A stretch of 64,000 nt of DNA, taken from contig NZ_CP050177.1 of the NCBI RefSeq assembly GCF_011694815.1, forward strand, positions 5,310,001 to 5,374,000. The letters are read 5' to 3'. Shown piece after piece: positions 19,145 through 26,362 of this stretch. Made by a program: the position numbers and the translations under genes. Source of the DNA: Streptomyces liangshanensis (GTDB lineage: Bacteria; Actinomycetota; Actinomycetes; Streptomycetales; Streptomycetaceae). Each line of letters starts with the position of its first letter. Within the stretch, counting starts at the first letter, position 1. The notes below the pieces were generated by a model that worked only from the letters and a program-made list of their open reading frames with translations, did not search any database and was not told where the DNA came from.

Positions 19145-19627
19145 ATGGCCCGGCACATCTACAGCTGCCCCCTGCGCTGGTCGGACATGGACGCCTTCGG
19201 GCACGTCAACAACGTGGTCTTCCTCCGGTACTTGGAGGAGGCCCGTATCGACTTCATGTTCCGACTGGCGCCCGGGGACGGCTCGCCGTCCTTCTCGGGC
19301 GGGTCCGTCGTCGCCCGGCACGAGATCGACTACAAGCGCCCGCTGGTCCACCGGCACACGCCGGTGGTCATCGAGTCCTGGGTGACGTCGATCACCGCCG
19401 CGTCGCTGACCATCGCGTACGAGATCAAGGACGCCGAGGGCGCCGACGAGGTGTACGTGAAGGCCTCGACGGTGGTCGTGCCGTACAACCTGGAAGCGGG
19501 ACGGCCGCGGCGCATCACGGACGAGGAGAAGTCGTTCCTCCTCCACTACCTGGACGACGGCGGGAACGGCGCGAACGGCGCCGGCTCCCGGCGCGGCGAC
19601 AAGAAGAAGGATGCTCTCGCGGCATGA
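19145..19627 (+). CDS. Acyl-CoA thioesterase, 4HBT (YbgC-like) family
   Basis: The protein has 160 residues starting one base after the ettA stop. The hot-dog fold signature LRWSDMDAFGHVNNVVFLRYLEEAR (about 10-34) carries the catalytic Asp in the W-S-D-M-D-x-x-G-H-V-N pattern of 4-hydroxybenzoyl-CoA-type thioesterases. It is predicted to hydrolyse acyl-CoA in the cytoplasm. The Gly/Lys-rich tail (GANGAGSRRGDKKK) is unlikely to be folded. Acyl specificity cannot be read from sequence. Confidence 0.88.
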   Translation: MARHIYSCPLRWSDMDAFGHVNNVVFLRYLEEARIDFMFRLAPGDGSPSFSGGSVVARHEIDYKRPLVHRHTPVVIESWVTSITAASLTIAYEIKDAEGADEVYVKASTVVVPYNLEAGRPRRITDEEKSFLLHYLDDGGNGANGAGSRRGDKKKDALAA

Positions 19628-20319
19628 CATCGCCTGTCCTGACACTGGACTTCGCCGATGCGAGGGAGGCGGCGGACCTCGCCGCCTTCCTCGGCCGGCT
19701 GATCCACTACGACCGCGCCGCGGCGGTCAGGATCCAGGCCGGCGGCGGCGCGCTCGCCGTGTTCGGCAGGCCGGCGTCGTTCGACGTGCTGGCCGTCCGT
19801 TCGGCCGGGCTCGCCACCCCGCACGAGCTGGACGTCACCGTCTCCGCCGGTGAACTCCTCGAAGGCATCGAGGAGTCGGCGGGCACGGCACGGGTCCCCG
19901 CCGCCGTCACCGGCCCACCGTGGGCCGGGATGCTGCCGCCGCGCGGCGGCTGGCAGCAGCTCCCCGGGCTGCCGGAGGAGGACGCGATACGCGGTGCGGT
20001 GTCCGCGGCCGTCGGCGAATTCCGGGCGCGGGACGAGCGGTTGGCGCCCGGCGACCGGACCAGGGCGGCGCGCGACCGGATCGGGCACGAGATCTGGTCC
20101 AGGACGCTCGGCGAGACCCCACTCCCGCTGCGGGCCGCGCACGCCGCCCAGTCGCTCGGATTCCTGCGTCCGGTACGGGCGTTGGTGCCGGCGGGCGGGG
20201 CCCCGGAGCGGACGGTGGCGCTGCTGGCGTCCGGCAACTGGCTGCGGCTGCGGACGCGTTTCGGCTCGATCGCGGTACGCAGGGCGGGAGTCGGCGGGTT
20301 GTCGGTCACGCCCGCGTGA
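19624..20319 (+). CDS. Conserved hypothetical actinobacterial protein
   Basis: The protein has 231 residues, and its ATG overlaps the thioesterase stop (ATGA), so the two are translationally coupled. I recognise no named domain. The N-terminal 95 residues look like alternating strands and helices (LDFADAREAADLAAFLGRLI, VLAVRSAG, ELDVTVSAGELLEG). The C-terminal 110 residues are mostly helical (VSAAVGEFRARDERLAPGDRTRAARDRIGHEIW), with WSRTLGETPLPLRAAHAAQSLGF. No signal peptide or membrane segment is seen. Linkage to ettA and the thioesterase is the only hint to function. Confidence 0.75.
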   Translation: MTSPVLTLDFADAREAADLAAFLGRLIHYDRAAAVRIQAGGGALAVFGRPASFDVLAVRSAGLATPHELDVTVSAGELLEGIEESAGTARVPAAVTGPPWAGMLPPRGGWQQLPGLPEEDAIRGAVSAAVGEFRARDERLAPGDRTRAARDRIGHEIWSRTLGETPLPLRAAHAAQSLGFLRPVRALVPAGGAPERTVALLASGNWLRLRTRFGSIAVRRAGVGGLSVTPA

Positions 20320-20327
20320 GAGCGCCG

Positions 20328-20366
20328 GACCGGGGGCCGCGGGCGGTCTGCCCGTCGCCCCGGGTC
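20328..20366. terminator. Hairpin between convergent genes
   Basis: GACCGGGGGC pairs with GCCCCGGGTC with one mismatch, and CGGGC/GCCCG closes an inner stem. It lies 9 bases after the hypothetical and about 20 bases from the globin stop, so it may serve both. Confidence 0.5.
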
Positions 20367-20385
20367 CGTCCCGGGGCCGGTGGCC

Positions 20386-20790
20386 TCAGCCCGGGGTGTT
20401 CACCATCGACGCCGCCGCGTACGTGAGGTAGTCCCACAGCTGCTTCCTGTGCTCCTCGGACAGCCCCAGCTCGTCGACCGCCACCCGCATGTGCCCGAGC
20501 CACGCGTCGTGCGCCGCCTGGTTCACCACGAACGGGGCGTGCCGCATCCGCAGCCGCGGGTGGCCGCGGTGGTCGCTGTACGTGCGGGGGCCGCCCCAGT
20601 ACTGCATCAGGAACAGCGTGAAGCGCTCCTCGGCGGGACCGAGGTCCTCCTCCGGGTACATGGCCCGCAGCTCGGGGTCCCCGGCCACCCCCTCGTAGAA
20701 GCGGTGGACCAGGCGCCGGAAGGTCTGCTCCCCGCCGACCTGCTCGTAGAAGGTCTGCTCCTGAAGCGTGCCGCGCGGAATCTCGTTCAC
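20386..20790 (-). CDS. Truncated haemoglobin, group II (trHbO-like)
   Basis: The protein has 134 residues from a GTG. It has the compact 2-over-2 globin fold: FYEQVGGEQTFRRLVHRFYEGV, AMYPEEDL, RFTLFLMQYWGGPRTYSD, and HPRLRMRHAPFVVN, whose His should bind haem iron. The Y in YWGGP and the downstream WLGHMR are typical of group II. Actinobacterial trHbO binds oxygen and nitric oxide with high affinity and is linked to respiration and NO defence. It converges on the hypothetical gene and is monocistronic. Confidence 0.92.
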   Translation of the reverse strand: MNEIPRGTLQEQTFYEQVGGEQTFRRLVHRFYEGVAGDPELRAMYPEEDLGPAEERFTLFLMQYWGGPRTYSDHRGHPRLRMRHAPFVVNQAAHDAWLGHMRVAVDELGLSEEHRKQLWDYLTYAAASMVNTPG

Positions 20791-20938
20791 CTGACCATCG
20801 TCTCAGACACGACGGGTTCCCTGCCTCGGTCCAGCGACCTAGGGCCCCGGCGCGGAGGAGGCCGCGGAGGCCGCCGTGAGGCCGCCGTACGGACCCGGCC
20901 CGCTCGCCTCCCGGCCGCGTACCCAGGACAGTGGGGGG

Positions 20939-22009
20939 ATGGGCGCACACCGGGAGCAGGACGCGTACCGGCCGGACGACGCGGCGGCCGACGAGGCGCG
21001 GGCCGCGCTCGTACGGGAGATCGCGCTGTCCGGGGCGCTGGACGATCCGGCCTGGCACCGGGCGTTCGCGCAGGTCCCGCGCCATCTGTTCGTCCCGTAC
21101 TACTTCGTCGGCCGGCCCGGCGGCTACGACCGGCTCTGGTACGGGGACCCCGACCCCCGGCGGCGGGAGCGCTGGCTGCGCGGGGCGTACGCGGACAGCG
21201 CGATCGCCACACGCGTACGGGACGGCGAGCTGATCTCGTCCAGCAGCCAGCCCTCCCTGATGGCCCGCATGCTCCACGAGCTGGGGGTCGGGGACGGCGA
21301 CCGGGTCCTGGAGATCGGCGCGGGCAGCGGGTACAACGCGGCGCTGCTCTCCCACCGGCTCGGCGAGGACCACGTCACCACCATCGACCTGGACCCGGAG
21401 ATCACGGAGTCCGCCCGCACCCATCTCGCGACCGCCGGCTACCGCCCCGCCGTCGTCACCGGCGACGGGGTGCGCGGCTGCCCCGAGCGCGCGCCCTTCG
21501 ACCGGATCATCGCGACCTGCGCCCTGCCGTCGGTCCCCGTCGGGTGGCTGGCGCAGTGCGCCCCCGGGGCCAGGATCCTCGCCCCGCTCGCCACCGGGCT
21601 GATCGTCCTGAACGCCGGGGAGGCGAGGGACGCGGGGGAGCCCGGGCGGGCGGGCCGCCCGGACTTCGCGGAGGGGCGTTTCCTCCCGACCCCGGCCTTC
21701 TTCGTACCGCTGCGGGGCACGCCCCAGGGGGTGCCCATGGCGGCCCGGCCCCTCGGCGGGCTGCCGAAGGCCGTCAAGGACCACGACCTCTTCCGCTTCC
21801 TGCTCGCGCTGACCGAGGGCAGCCTCGACCCGCACGAGGCGCTCTCCCTCTGGGAGCTGGAGGGCCGCCCGGGCCGTGAGCGGTACGGCGTCACCGTCAG
21901 CGGCGGCCGGCAGTGGGCCTGGCTGGACGACCCGGCGGGGCCGTACGTATGGCCGCTCGAACCCGCCGATCCGGCGACCGCCGGGCTGATCAGCCCCGGC
22001 GGACCGTGA
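20939..22009 (+). CDS. PCMT-like SAM methyltransferase
   Basis: The protein has 356 residues. Its core resembles protein-L-isoaspartate O-methyltransferase: AFAQVPRHLFVPYYF (about 43-57), SSSSQPSLMARMLHELGV, RVLEIGAGSGYNAALLS and YDRIIATC-like FDRIIATCALPSVP. A C-terminal extension of about 130 residues (GLPKAVKDHDLFRFLLALTEG ... GRERYGVTVSGG) is shared with other actinobacterial members and with the enzyme at 49299-50498. Whether it repairs isoaspartate or modifies a peptide is unclear; no peptide gene sits beside it. Start ATG with AGGA 11 bases upstream; an in-frame GTG at 20876 is an alternative. Its last 20 bases overlap the FHA gene on the other strand. Confidence 0.8.
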   Translation: MGAHREQDAYRPDDAAADEARAALVREIALSGALDDPAWHRAFAQVPRHLFVPYYFVGRPGGYDRLWYGDPDPRRRERWLRGAYADSAIATRVRDGELISSSSQPSLMARMLHELGVGDGDRVLEIGAGSGYNAALLSHRLGEDHVTTIDLDPEITESARTHLATAGYRPAVVTGDGVRGCPERAPFDRIIATCALPSVPVGWLAQCAPGARILAPLATGLIVLNAGEARDAGEPGRAGRPDFAEGRFLPTPAFFVPLRGTPQGVPMAARPLGGLPKAVKDHDLFRFLLALTEGSLDPHEALSLWELEGRPGRERYGVTVSGGRQWAWLDDPAGPYVWPLEPADPATAGLISPGGP

Positions 22010-23237
22010 TCGTCGTCCAGGCGCCGACGTGCACCCGGTCGCCGTCCGACAGCGGGACGGGGACGTAGGGCTGGATCGGGTCCTCGGCGCCGTTGATCGT
22101 CGTGCCGTTCGTGGAGTTCTGGTCGACGACCGCCCAGGTGCCGTCCGGCTGGCGGACCAGGACCGCGTGCTGGTGCGAGACGCCCGGGTCCTCCGGCGGG
22201 ACGGACAGGTCGATGTCCGGGGACTCGCCGGTGGAGTGCCGGCGGCGGCCGATGGTCAGCTGGTTCCCGTCGAGCGTCAGCCGCTGCTCGGGGGAGTACG
22301 CGGGCAGGTTGAGCCCCGTCGCCTCGGGGCCGCTGCGCTGCATCATCGCCATGAAGTACTCACGGTCGGGGCCGACGACGGCCGTCCACCCGGCGGGCGG
22401 GGCGTACGCCGAGGGCGGCGGGCCGTGCTGCGGGGAGGGCGGGCCGTGCTGCGGCAGCGGCGACTGGCCGGCCGAGGGCGGCGGGAGCATCCAGTCGTCC
22501 TCGGCGGTGCCGCGCGACTGGGGCGGCGCGGGCGGGGCCGACGACTGCTGCTGGAAGACGGGCGGGAGCGGGGGGCCTTGGTGCTGGTACGGCGGCGGGG
22601 GCGGCGGGCCCTGCCGGTGCGGGTCGCCCTGGTGCGGGCCCTGCTGGGGCTGGCCCGGCTGCCCTGGCTGAGGTGGGCCCGGCCGCTGGAAGGCCGACGG
22701 GGGCGGCGGCCCCTGCGGCGACCCGTGCTGCGGTGCGTGCGGTCCGCCCTGCTGCGGCCCCTGGGGTCCCTGCGGTCCCTGCTCGGGCGCGAGCGGCTCG
22801 GCGGGCCGGTTCAGCTGGGAGGGGCGTGAGCCCTGGTACTCGTACGGGTCAGGCTGCCTCGGCGGCCCCTGCGACTGGAACCCCGGGGGCAGGTTGACGC
22901 CCGGCACCGCTCCCGTCGGACGGCCGCCGCCTCCCTGCGGGGCGAGCGGGGTGTACGACGTCGCCGTGTTCGTGAGGAAGTTCCACCGGCACTCCTCGCA
23001 GAACGGGGCCATCGGCTCGCGCGGGGTGCGGCACTGCGGGCACAGCTGCGCCTGGACGGTCGGGTCGGGCCCGCGCCCGGGAGCGGGGGCGGGCGGGAAG
23101 CCGTAGCCCGGCGCGGCCGGCGGCGGGGGAGGGGGCTGGGGCACGGAGCCCGCGGGCGCCTGGCCGGTCATGCGATGGCCGCAGACCTCGCACCAGTCGT
23201 CGGATCCCGACTGGTGTCCGTTCGGGCATGTCGGCAT
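21990..23237 (-). CDS. FHA-domain protein with two zinc ribbons (candidate PknG-pathway effector)
   Basis: The protein has 415 residues from an ATG with GGGAAG upstream. The N-terminus holds a zinc ribbon (CPNGHQ ... WCEVCGHRM, Cys at 4, 16, 19) and a second near 67-86 (CPQCRTPRE ... FCEECRW). Residues about 90-290 are Pro/Gln/Gly-rich and disordered. The C-terminal 100 residues are an FHA domain: LTIGRRRHSTGESPDIDLSVP, VSHQHAVL and NSTNGTTING, with the Arg, Ser and Asn positions that read phosphothreonine. It is last in the minus-strand run with PknG, PP2C and vWA. In mycobacteria PknG controls metabolism by phosphorylating the FHA protein GarA; this larger FHA protein is a candidate counterpart, which is inference. 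Confidence 0.85.
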   Translation of the reverse strand: MPTCPNGHQSGSDDWCEVCGHRMTGQAPAGSVPQPPPPPPAAPGYGFPPAPAPGRGPDPTVQAQLCPQCRTPREPMAPFCEECRWNFLTNTATSYTPLAPQGGGGRPTGAVPGVNLPPGFQSQGPPRQPDPYEYQGSRPSQLNRPAEPLAPEQGPQGPQGPQQGGPHAPQHGSPQGPPPPSAFQRPGPPQPGQPGQPQQGPHQGDPHRQGPPPPPPYQHQGPPLPPVFQQQSSAPPAPPQSRGTAEDDWMLPPPSAGQSPLPQHGPPSPQHGPPPSAYAPPAGWTAVVGPDREYFMAMMQRSGPEATGLNLPAYSPEQRLTLDGNQLTIGRRRHSTGESPDIDLSVPPEDPGVSHQHAVLVRQPDGTWAVVDQNSTNGTTINGAEDPIQPYVPVPLSDGDRVHVGAWTTITVRRG

Positions 23238-23326
23238 ATCGGCGCTTCCCCCTTCCTGTGCGGCCCGGAGGCCGGATTCCTCACCGCTGCTTTCCGGACG
23301 GTGCCGCTCGGCGCCGCCCGGCCGCT

Positions 23327-24685
23327 CTACTTCTTGACGCGAACCGTCTTGGTCGAGCGGGTCTCGAGGGTCATCTCGTCCGCTTCCGCGACTTTCGCCT
23401 TCAGTCGCACAGTACCGCTCGCTTCGTCGACGACGTCCACCACCTTCGAAAGCAGTTTCGCCGTATCCGCGTTCCCCGAGAAGGCGGCGAGCTGCACGGC
23501 GCGGCCCAGTTTCGCCGTCGCCCCGTCCAGATCACCCATCTTCCGTGCCGCCAGGCCCTGTTGGATGACCTGTGCCAGCTCGGCCTGTCCGGTGTAGTGC
23601 GCGACCTGGGGATTGATGGAGGTGGAGGCCTCCATGTCGTCCGTCCACACCGCCCGTACCAACCCCTGGGACAGCACCTCGGGGGTGCCGCTGTCCGCCG
23701 CCGGGATGATCAGCGACACGCGCGCCGCCAGCATCTCCCTGCCTATCCCGGCTTCCGGGACCCGCACGCACACGTGGTAGTCGCGGGACTCGTCGCCCCA
23801 GGAACCGGTCGGGTAGTCGCCCGCGCGCGGCCCCGCCTCCGTACGCCGGTCCGTGAGCTGCTCGACCCGGGGCGCGACCTGCTTGACGAACGCGATCTCC
23901 ACCCCGACCGGCGTCCACAGCCGCAGCGCCACGTCCGCGACCTCCTTGCCCATCGCGTTCGCCATCATCTGCGTGAAGTCCGCGGCCAGTCCGGCCGGGT
24001 CGGCGACGATGTCGGAGGTGCCGAGCAGCGCCGACGCGATGCCGGTGACCTCCTTCACCTCCCAGTCCGTCCCCACGCCCCTGGCGTCACACGTGAAGCG
24101 GCCGGCGCACTCGTCCAGCGCCGCCTTGAGTGCCTCCGACGACTCGTGCTCGTTCCGGCCGTCCGTGAGGAGGATGCCGTGGCGGATGGAGACGTCGGCG
24201 GTGCCCAACAGCCGGTCGGCCAGGCGCAGCCAGGTGCTGATCGCCGTGCCGCCGCCCGCGCTGAGCCGGCGCAGCGCCTGTCTCGCCTCCTCCCTGGTCC
24301 GGGCGTCGGCGACGGCCAGCCGGCCGTTGCCCGGGTAGACCTCCTTCGCCAGGTGCGTACCGGCGACCACCGCGAAGGCGACTCCGTCCCGCAGGGTGTC
24401 GACGGCGGCCGCCGTCGCGTCGCGCGCGTTGCGCATCTTCGTCGGCGGGTACTCCATCGAACCCGAACAGTCGACCATGATCACCACGGCCGCGTCGGGA
24501 CTGCTGCCCGGCACCGCCGAGGGGGTCGCCGAGCCGCCGAGCAGCGGGACGCGGCCCGAGGTGCCGCCGCCCGTGGACGTGACGGTGACGATGGCGTTGA
24601 CCTCACGGCCGCCCTCGGGCAGGTATTCGTTCTGGTACACGTCGACGGAGAACTGCGGCACGTTCGACTTGGAGAAGTTGGCCAT
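23327..24685 (-). CDS. TerY-like von Willebrand factor A domain protein
   Basis: The protein has 452 residues from an ATG with AGGAG upstream. A vWA domain (about 65-250) has a complete metal-ion-dependent adhesion site: VDCSGSMEY (DxSxS), the Thr in GGGTAISTWL and the Asp in LLTDGRNEHES. A C-terminal helical region (about 340-440) follows. No signal peptide is seen, so it is cytoplasmic. vWA proteins of this kind occur with a PP2C phosphatase and a Ser/Thr kinase as the TerY-P triad of stress signalling. Here the phosphatase and kinase genes lie directly upstream. It probably scaffolds the complex. Confidence 0.85.
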   Translation of the reverse strand: MANFSKSNVPQFSVDVYQNEYLPEGGREVNAIVTVTSTGGGTSGRVPLLGGSATPSAVPGSSPDAAVVIMVDCSGSMEYPPTKMRNARDATAAAVDTLRDGVAFAVVAGTHLAKEVYPGNGRLAVADARTREEARQALRRLSAGGGTAISTWLRLADRLLGTADVSIRHGILLTDGRNEHESSEALKAALDECAGRFTCDARGVGTDWEVKEVTGIASALLGTSDIVADPAGLAADFTQMMANAMGKEVADVALRLWTPVGVEIAFVKQVAPRVEQLTDRRTEAGPRAGDYPTGSWGDESRDYHVCVRVPEAGIGREMLAARVSLIIPAADSGTPEVLSQGLVRAVWTDDMEASTSINPQVAHYTGQAELAQVIQQGLAARKMGDLDGATAKLGRAVQLAAFSGNADTAKLLSKVVDVVDEASGTVRLKAKVAEADEMTLETRSTKTVRVKK

Positions 24686-24760
24686 CGCTTATCGCTCCTT
24701 GACGCTCCACACAGGAACAAGAGAAGAGGAATCAGGGGGAGGGCAGGGGCCTGGCGGTGC

Positions 24761-26359
24761 CTAGGCCGATCCTGCCCCTTGCCGCGGTACGGCGAACGGC
24801 ACCAGGGCCACCGTTACGTTGTCGTGGCCCCCACCGTCGAGCGCGTGTCCGACGAGGACGCGCGCCGCGTGCAGCGGGCGGGCCGCCGCGTCGGGCGGGA
24901 GGACCCTCGCCATGTCGTCGGCGCCCTCGGCGTAGTTCCACAGCCCGTCCGTGCAGACCACCACGACGCCGGGGCGGTCCGGTTTGAACGACGCGGTGTG
25001 CGGTTCCAGTTCGTACGCGTCGGCGCCGAGCCAGCCCGTGATGGCGTGGGCGCGCTCGTCCGCGTACGCCTCCGCCTCGTTCATCAGGCCCGCCGCGACC
25101 ATCTGCGCGGCCCACGAGTCGTCCTCGGTGAGGCGGGCCGGCGGGCCGTCGCGGTCGTCGGGGACCCAGTAGGCCCTGCTGTCGCCGATCCAGCCGACGA
25201 CGAGCAGGCCGCTCGCGACGACGGCGCCGACGATGGTGCACGCGGGGGCGTTCTGGTGGCGGTGCGGCTCGTGCTCCGAGGCCCGGCCGGGCTCGGGGGC
25301 CAGCGCGTTGACCGCCTCGGCGGCGGCGACGATCGCCTCGTGCATCGCCTGCTGCGGGTGCGTGCCGCGCGGCAGGGCGGCGAGCAGCGACTCGTTGGCG
25401 CGGGCCGCGGCGGCGGCAGAGGCCTCGTCGGGGCGGGTCGCCGAGGAGACGCCGTCGCAGACGATCGCCACGACGGCGGGGGAGGCGTCGGGCAGGGCCG
25501 CCTCGGACACGGCGAACGCGTCCTCGTTGCGGTGGTGGCGCAGGCCCCGGTCGCTGACCGCGGCGACGGCGCCCAACTCCTGCTCCATGTGGTCGCGTTC
25601 GCGCGGTTGGGCGTGGCCGCAGTTCTCGCAGTAGCCGTCGAGGTCCACGCGGCCGGCGCGGCAGGCGACGCACACCTTGGCGCCGGCGGCGGGGGGCGCG
25701 GTACGGGGATCGCCCGCGGCGCTTCCGGCGGGAGCGGGGACGGGGGCGGGGGCGCCGGCCGGGGCGCTCGCGCCCGGTGCGTCGGTCCGTACCGGCGGGT
25801 GGGGCGCGGGCAGCTCGAAGTCGCCCGCGTGGGCGGGGCCGGCCGCCGGGGGCGGCAGCGGCGCACCGCTCCCCTGCGCGGGCGCGGGCGGGACGGCCGG
25901 GGCGGGTGGCACCGGCGGGTGGGCGGTGGCGGGCTGCTGGGCCGGGCGCGGGGGTACGGGAGGCGGCGGGCCGAACCCCGGTGCCGGCTGCCGGGGGGCC
26001 GCCGGGGGCGTGGGCGGGTGGACCGACAGCGGGGTGCCCGCCGAGTCCAGGCCCGGCAGCTCGCCGGGCACATGGACGGGCGCGGGCACGTGGGAGCTGT
26101 CCGTCTCGGCGGCGGGCGGCCAGGCGACGGCGCCGGGAGCACCCCCCACGGGAGCACCCCCCACGGGAGCGCCGCCGACAGGAGCGGCGCCCACCGGGCC
26201 GCCGCTCAGGGCGACCGTCGGGCGGTCACCGCCGCCCGTGCCCGTGGCCACGGCCGACAGGTCGTACCCGCACGCCCCGCAGAACAGGTCGCCGGGCTCC
26301 AGCGGATCCCCGCAGCCGGGGCAGGTCGGGCCATCGGTCGACCGGTGCATCTGCGCCAT
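24761..26359 (-). CDS. PP2C-type Ser/Thr protein phosphatase with zinc ribbons
   Basis: The protein has 532 residues. Residues 12-32 are a zinc ribbon (CPGCGDPL ... FCGACGYD), followed by a long Pro/Ala-rich region. A second ribbon is at about 229-248 (CVACRAGR ... YCENCGHAQ). The PP2C domain runs from about 260 to 530: VSDRGLRHHRNEDAF, VAIVCDGVSSATRPDEA, DGLWNYAEG and GGHDNVTVALVPF contain the metal-binding aspartates. It should reverse phosphorylation by the adjacent PknG. The start follows the pknG stop directly: a GTG at 26362 and an ATG at 26359 are both possible. Confidence 0.88.
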   Translation of the reverse strand: MAQMHRSTDGPTCPGCGDPLEPGDLFCGACGYDLSAVATGTGGGDRPTVALSGGPVGAAPVGGAPVGGAPVGGAPGAVAWPPAAETDSSHVPAPVHVPGELPGLDSAGTPLSVHPPTPPAAPRQPAPGFGPPPPVPPRPAQQPATAHPPVPPAPAVPPAPAQGSGAPLPPPAAGPAHAGDFELPAPHPPVRTDAPGASAPAGAPAPVPAPAGSAAGDPRTAPPAAGAKVCVACRAGRVDLDGYCENCGHAQPRERDHMEQELGAVAAVSDRGLRHHRNEDAFAVSEAALPDASPAVVAIVCDGVSSATRPDEASAAAAARANESLLAALPRGTHPQQAMHEAIVAAAEAVNALAPEPGRASEHEPHRHQNAPACTIVGAVVASGLLVVGWIGDSRAYWVPDDRDGPPARLTEDDSWAAQMVAAGLMNEAEAYADERAHAITGWLGADAYELEPHTASFKPDRPGVVVVCTDGLWNYAEGADDMARVLPPDAAARPLHAARVLVGHALDGGGHDNVTVALVPFAVPRQGAGSA

Positions 26360-26362
26360 CAC

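Noticed and set aside
20939..22009. Second imiditide-type cluster at the other PCMT-like gene
   Set aside because: No small peptide frame with a ribosome site was found next to it.
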